A stretch of DNA of 11,371 nucleotides from Lachnospiraceae bacterium. Lineage in GTDB: Bacteria > Bacillota > Clostridia > Lachnospirales > Lachnospiraceae. Shown here piece after piece: positions 8,253 to 11,371 of this stretch. Made by a program: the position numbers and the translations under genes. Each line of letters begins with the position of its first letter. Position 1 is the stretch's first letter. The notes beneath the pieces are model-generated. The model worked only from the letters and a program-made list of their open reading frames with translations, did not search any database and was not told where the DNA came from. The stretch is from positions 1 to 11,371 of the forward strand of contig JAAVYC010000224.1 in the NCBI GenBank assembly GCA_022790905.1. The letters are read 5' to 3'.

Positions 8253-8280
8253 TTGCAAAGAATGGAATTTATGGTATAAT
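8253..8280 (+). promoter_or_regulatory. Promoter of the structured RNA and tRNA-Ser
   Basis: On the plus strand TTGCAA (8253-8258) is followed at 16 bp by a perfect TATAAT (8275-8280) with an upstream TGG, giving an extended -10. The predicted start is near G8287. That base is also the outermost paired base of the folded region downstream, which supports both calls. No promoter was found closer to the tRNA. Confidence 0.75.
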
Positions 8281-8286
8281 ATACGC

Positions 8287-8440
8287 GTTGGCAATGAGCA
8301 GTGCAAAATCAACGGATACAAAATCTCTTGTTTACAAGCAGATTTTGTGGGCAGTAATTTTATAGGGCGAAGCCCGTAAGTGAGAAAACGCGAAGCAATT
8401 TCGAACTGCAGTGCAATATTTTCGTTGCTCAAAGTTAACA
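8287..8440 (+). ncRNA. Candidate structured RNA of unknown class
   Basis: About 153 nt from the predicted transcription start folds on paper into a closed structure. The two ends pair: 8287-8292 with 8434-8439, then a 2x2 A-loop, 8295-8303 with 8423-8431, one bulged C, and 8305-8309 with 8418-8422. That is about 20 bp, including several G-U pairs. Inside are a 13-bp hairpin (8318-8348, loop TTTA, one bulge) and a GCAGT/ACTGC stem (8351-8355 with 8405-8409). That stem encloses two small hairpins, GGGC-GAA-GCCC (8365-8375) and CGAA-GCAAT-TTCG (8391-8403). No terminator separates it from the tRNA, so the two probably share a precursor. Size and paired ends recall 6S RNA, but I cannot confirm this; the conserved SRP RNA core is absent. 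Confidence 0.5.
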
Positions 8441-8458
8441 GATGATAATTTAATATCT

Positions 8459-8544
8459 GGAGACGTATCGAAGTGGTCATAACGAGGCGCACTCGAAATG
8501 CGTTTGCCTTCACGGGCACGCGGGTTCGAATCCCGCCGTCTCCG
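8459..8544 (+). tRNA. tRNA-Ser (anticodon CGA)
   Basis: This is an 86-nt tRNA with all arms. The acceptor stem pairs GGAGACG (8459-8465) with CGTCTCC (8537-8543). The anticodon stem GCGCA/TGCGT (8487-8491 with 8499-8503) holds the loop CTCGAAA, so the anticodon is CGA (8494-8496), reading UCG. The long variable arm (8504-8519, GCC/GGC stem) is the mark of a serine tRNA. The T arm GCGGG-TTCGAAT-CCCGC is perfect. The discriminator is G8544, and the next bases are CTA, so CCA is not encoded. The only promoter seen is at 8253-8280, so the precursor would carry a 5' leader of about 172 nt for RNase P to remove. Confidence 0.96.
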
Positions 8545-8546
8545 CT

Positions 8547-8592
8547 AAAAAGCGCACAGATCGTTTTCTATTTGTGCGCTTTTTCGTTTTTG
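8547..8592 (+). terminator. Terminator after tRNA-Ser
   Basis: A perfect 12-bp inverted repeat (8547-8558 with 8573-8584, AAAAAGCGCACA) is followed by a long T-run (TTTTTCGTTTTT). It starts 3 bp after the tRNA and is a strong intrinsic terminator for the RNA/tRNA unit. It separates that unit from nadABC. Confidence 0.92.
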
Positions 8593-8717
8593 TATTCAAG
8601 CGATAAGTACCATACTGTCAATAATGATCCAAACACACTATTTCCAAAATCGCATTCAGATGCTCGCTTACCCCTTTCTTGTATTTATGATATTATTAAA
8701 AACTGATTTTTATATCT

Positions 8718-8761
8718 GACAAGACAGTTGTATTGACATTTATTCTCTTTTGTATCATAAT
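8718..8761 (+). promoter_or_regulatory. Promoter of nadABC with a possible operator
   Basis: A perfect TTGACA (8733-8738), a 17-bp spacer and CATAAT (8756-8761) make a strong vegetative promoter with a start near 8768. Just upstream is the inverted repeat ACAA-GACAG-TTGT (8719-8731), and TGACA occurs twice, 16 bp apart (8718-8722 and 8734-8738), the second inside the -35 box. In Firmicutes, nad genes are often repressed by NiaR, which binds TGACA/TGTCA-like sites, so an operator here is a reasonable inference. The interval 8593-8717 holds nothing else I can recognise. Confidence 0.7.
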
Positions 8762-8804
8762 AACAACAGACTATAAAATTACAATAAAGAGAAGAGGCCA
8801 TCAT

Positions 8805-9716
8805 ATGAGTGATATATCAGATAGAATCAAGCAGCTCAAAAAAGAAAAGAATGCCGTTATCCTTGCCCATTACTACGTAGATGGCGAGGTTCAACAAATC
8901 GCAGACTATGTCGGCGATTCTTTTTATCTGAGTAAAATTGCCGTAAAAGTTCCCCAACAGATCGTCGTATTTTGCGGGGTCTCCTTTATGGGTGAAAGTA
9001 CTAAAATTTTAAATCCCGATAAAACTATTTTGATGCCAGACCAAAACGCTGATTGTCCCATGGCACATATGGTCACGGTAGAAGAAATCCAACAAGTCCG
9101 AAAGGAGTATCCGAGTGCTGCCGTTGTCTGCTATATCAATTCCGCTGCAGAAATCAAAGCGCATGCGGACGTCTGTGTGACGTCTTCCAATGCCTTAAAA
9201 ATTGTCTCTAAATTGCCAAACAAAGAGATTTTCTTTATCCCTGACAACAATCTCGGACATTATATCGCCAGTTGTCTTCCTGAAAAAACGTTTCTTTTTC
9301 ACGACGGTTATTGTCCAGTACATAAAAAGATTACCGAATCTTCTTTCCTGAATTTGAAGGCAAAATATCCCGATACTAAATTCCTCGCACATCCGGAATG
9401 TACTGCAGATGTACTGGCTCATGCTGATTATATTGGAAGCACATCCGGTATTCTCGACTATACAATTAATCACGAAGACAAAGAATTTATCATCGGAACT
9501 GAAATCGGTATTCTCTACGAATTACAGCAAAAAAGTCCAGATAAGATTTTCCATTTTGCTGGCGATCTTCCCGCTTGTATGGACATGAAACTAATCACTC
9601 TAGAAAAAATTGTAACAGCACTCGAGACAATGGAACCGCAAGTCCATATGGATGAAAAACTGCGCAAAGCAGCGGAACTTCCGTTGCAAAAGATGCTAGA
9701 ACTCGCAGCAGATTAG
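8805..9716 (+). CDS. nadA: Quinolinate synthase NadA
   Basis: NadA condenses iminoaspartate with dihydroxyacetone phosphate to give quinolinate, using a [4Fe-4S] cluster. The 303-aa product has the three cluster cysteines C84 (DQNADCPMA), C170 (HDGYCPVH) and C258 (GDLPACMD). It also has the expected active-site segments AHYYVDGEVQ (21-30), GDSFYLS (37-43), PDNNLG, HPEC (196-199) and STSG (212-215). The size fits the short NadA class, such as that of Thermotoga. The start at 8805 is preceded by an AGAAGAGG ribosome site. A longer in-frame reading from 8733 is rejected because it would begin inside the promoter. First gene of nadABC. Confidence 0.96.
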   Translation: MSDISDRIKQLKKEKNAVILAHYYVDGEVQQIADYVGDSFYLSKIAVKVPQQIVVFCGVSFMGESTKILNPDKTILMPDQNADCPMAHMVTVEEIQQVRKEYPSAAVVCYINSAAEIKAHADVCVTSSNALKIVSKLPNKEIFFIPDNNLGHYIASCLPEKTFLFHDGYCPVHKKITESSFLNLKAKYPDTKFLAHPECTADVLAHADYIGSTSGILDYTINHEDKEFIIGTEIGILYELQQKSPDKIFHFAGDLPACMDMKLITLEKIVTALETMEPQVHMDEKLRKAAELPLQKMLELAAD

Positions 9717-9726
9717 GGAGGAGAAC

Positions 9727-11052
9727 ATGAATTCCTATTATGATGTCATCATTGTCGGCACCGGTGTTGCTGGTCTTTTCACGGCTCTGGAATTGCCCGA
9801 TCATCTGAACATTTTAATGATAACCCGTGATGAAACCCGTAACAGCGATTCCTATTTGGCGCAGGGCGGCATTTGCGTGTTAAAAAATAAAGATGATTTT
9901 GAGAGTTATTATGAAGACACCATGAAAGCGGGACGCTATCAAAACAACACAACATCCGTAAAGATTATGATTGAGGAATCTCCATCTATCATTCGCAAAC
10001 TCATGAGATATGGTGTAGATTTCGATCGCAATAAAAACGGCTCGCTCTCTTTTACAAGAGAAGGCGGTCACTCCGCTTTCCGCATCCTGCACTACCAGGA
10101 CATCACCGGAAAGGCGATTACGGAAACTCTTTTAAAACATGTAGAGTCCAAAAATCACATTACCATCTTAGAATATACCCGCATGATCGATCTTATCTGT
10201 GAAAATAATTTCTGTCATGGTATCATTGCAAGGAATAAACAAGGGAACACTTTTCCTATTTTTTCTAAGGAAACCATTCTCGCTACCGGAGGACTGGGCG
10301 GAATTTTTAGACATTCCACAAATTTCCCGCATATATCGGGAGACAGCTTTGCCCTTGCCCTTCTCTATAAAATTAAAATACAGGATATCAATTACATACA
10401 GATCCATCCAACCACGCTTTATTCCAAAAAGAGCGGTCGCAGTTTTCTCATCTCCGAATCCGTGCGCGGAGAAGGCGCTTTTTTATTAAATTCCAAAGGA
10501 GAGCGTTTTATCGACGAACTGCTGCCCAGGGATGTCGTAAGCGCTGCCATTTTAAATCAGATGAGAGAAGATGATAAACCCTATGTCTATCTATCCGTAA
10601 GCCATCTTCCAAAAGAAGAGATTTTAAATCATTTTCCAAATATTTATAGGAGGTGTCTGGAAGAGGGATACGATCTTACCAAAGACTGTGTCCCGATTAC
10701 GCCGGCACAACACTATTTTATGGGCGGCATTCAAACGGATACTTATGCACAGACTTCCTGCTCTCACCTCTATGCCGTCGGTGAGACCGGATGCAACGGT
10801 GTACATGGCGCCAATCGTCTGGCAAGCAATTCCCTTTTAGAAAGTCTGGTTTTTTCAAGGCGTGCCGCACAAAAAATGGAAACAGAAATACAGCATACCG
10901 ACATGCCTGCTATTCACATCGACAAAGAAACAATCCACAACCATTACGGAAACGACCAGGTACTGGACGAAACATTCAAATCCCTTATCTGGAAAGAGAT
11001 TCAAAGAAAGGACTCAACATTTTATGATCAATGGTATAACAATGGCAATTAA
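9727..11052 (+). CDS. nadB: L-aspartate oxidase NadB
   Basis: NadB is an FAD enzyme that oxidises L-aspartate to iminoaspartate, which it hands to NadA. The 441-aa product starts with the dinucleotide fold IIVGTGVAGLF (8-18). It then has SYLAQGG (42-48), REGGHS (111-116, matching E. coli E121), QIHPT with H227, LPRDVV with R269, AQHYFMGG with H329, and GETGCNGVHGANRLASNSLLE (352-372) for FAD binding. All catalytic residues of the family seem present. At 441 aa it is about 90 residues shorter than the Bacillus and E. coli enzymes; most of the C-terminal helical domain is missing. The reading frame closes normally, so this looks like a natural short form. The site GGGAGGAG lies in the 10-bp gap after nadA. 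The gene overlaps nadC by 29 bp. Confidence 0.95.
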   Translation: MNSYYDVIIVGTGVAGLFTALELPDHLNILMITRDETRNSDSYLAQGGICVLKNKDDFESYYEDTMKAGRYQNNTTSVKIMIEESPSIIRKLMRYGVDFDRNKNGSLSFTREGGHSAFRILHYQDITGKAITETLLKHVESKNHITILEYTRMIDLICENNFCHGIIARNKQGNTFPIFSKETILATGGLGGIFRHSTNFPHISGDSFALALLYKIKIQDINYIQIHPTTLYSKKSGRSFLISESVRGEGAFLLNSKGERFIDELLPRDVVSAAILNQMREDDKPYVYLSVSHLPKEEILNHFPNIYRRCLEEGYDLTKDCVPITPAQHYFMGGIQTDTYAQTSCSHLYAVGETGCNGVHGANRLASNSLLESLVFSRRAAQKMETEIQHTDMPAIHIDKETIHNHYGNDQVLDETFKSLIWKEIQRKDSTFYDQWYNNGN

Positions 11053-11371
11053 TATCGATGAGTATTTATTAAATGCTTTAAAAGAAGATATCACAAGCGA
11101 AGATGTCACAACCAATGCTATTATGAGACACAATCAGACGGGAAGAGCAGACTTGATCTGCAAACAAAACGGTATTATTTGCGGATTATCCGTATTTGAG
11201 CGCGTTTTTACTCTTCTAGACCCTAACAGTCATTTCGAAGCTTCCTTTCAGGACGGCGACACTGTAAAAAACGGTGATCTATTAGGATGTATTACCGGAG
11301 ATATTCGGGCTCTCTTAAGCGGAGAACGAACTGCCTTAAATTATTTGCAGCGTATGAGCGGAATTGCTACA
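11024..11371 (+). CDS. nadC: Nicotinate-nucleotide pyrophosphorylase NadC (N-terminal part)
   Basis: NadC turns quinolinate and PRPP into nicotinate mononucleotide, CO2 and pyrophosphate. The visible 116 codons cover the N-terminal domain, with LKEDITSEDVTTNAI near the start, the ICGLSVFERVF segment and the conserved GERTALNYLQRMSGIAT at the window end, where the first active-site arginine of the family lies. The gene runs off the right edge. The start at 11024 is chosen because AGAAAGGA lies about 11 nt upstream; an in-frame ATG at 11042 has no such site. Either choice overlaps the end of nadB, which suggests translational coupling. It completes the aspartate-to-NaMN pathway with nadA and nadB. 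Confidence 0.95.
   Translation, partial: MINGITMAINIDEYLLNALKEDITSEDVTTNAIMRHNQTGRADLICKQNGIICGLSVFERVFTLLDPNSHFEASFQDGDTVKNGDLLGCITGDIRALLSGERTALNYLQRMSGIAT

Noticed and set aside
8294..8365. Small open frame of 23 codons on the plus strand before tRNA-Ser
   Set aside because: It lacks a ribosome site and is fully covered by the closing stem and main hairpin of the candidate RNA; its reading is probably chance.
8287..8458. SRP RNA (ffs/scr), expected near dnaX and tRNA-Ser in Bacillus
   Set aside because: The conserved GGAAGGAAGCAGCC-type core and the Alu-domain motifs are absent.
8287..8458. T-box leader before tRNA-Ser
   Set aside because: No AGGGTGG-type T-box sequence or specifier layout, and the downstream gene is a tRNA, not a synthetase or amino acid gene.
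8190..8519. 109-aa open frame on the minus strand
   Set aside because: It runs antisense through the tRNA and candidate RNA and overlaps the pfkA promoter; there is no ribosome site or recognisable domain.
8733..8804. 24-codon N-terminal extension of nadA
   Set aside because: The ATG lies close to or inside the -35 box of the nadABC promoter, and the ATG at 8805 has a proper ribosome site and matches the family start.

Overview
The window looks like chromosomal DNA of a low-GC Gram-positive anaerobe of the family Lachnospiraceae (Clostridia). The evidence is the 16S rRNA 5' half at the left edge, the clostridial style of the proteins (LysM, DUF5711 and CvpA membrane proteins, a clostridial pfkA, the order nadA-nadB-nadC), strong purine-rich ribosome binding sites and A/T-rich intergenic DNA. 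I cannot place it to genus.

Left part, all on the minus strand. Reading from about 8240 down to 1 there are three transcription units. (1) pfkA-dnaX-ybaB-recR: glycolytic phosphofructokinase, the DNA polymerase III tau subunit, a small nucleoid-associated protein and the recombination mediator RecR. It has a promoter at 8215-8243 and ends at a hairpin terminator at 4429-4466. (2) An envelope operon of three membrane proteins: a LysM protein with a cytoplasmic N-terminal domain, a DUF5711-type protein with one membrane span, and CvpA. It has a weak promoter near 4352-4379, a possible internal promoter at 3046-3074, and a 15-bp hairpin terminator at 1001-1037. (3) A ribosomal RNA operon, of which the two tandem promoters, the leader and the first ~605 nt of 16S rRNA are present; it runs off the left edge.

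Right part, on the plus strand. An extended -10 promoter at 8253-8280 lies back to back with the pfkA promoter. It drives a transcript that starts with a ~153-nt stretch folding into a compact closed structure, continues into tRNA-Ser(CGA) at 8459-8544, and ends at a strong terminator. A second promoter (8733-8761) then drives nadA-nadB-nadC, the de novo pathway from aspartate to nicotinate mononucleotide; nadC is cut by the right edge.

Most of the window is housekeeping. The parts that deserve attention are the structured RNA upstream of tRNA-Ser, which I cannot assign to a known class, and the LysM/DUF5711/CvpA membrane operon, whose first protein may carry a degenerate MPN-like cytoplasmic domain. 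The coupling of pfkA to dnaX-ybaB-recR is also notable.
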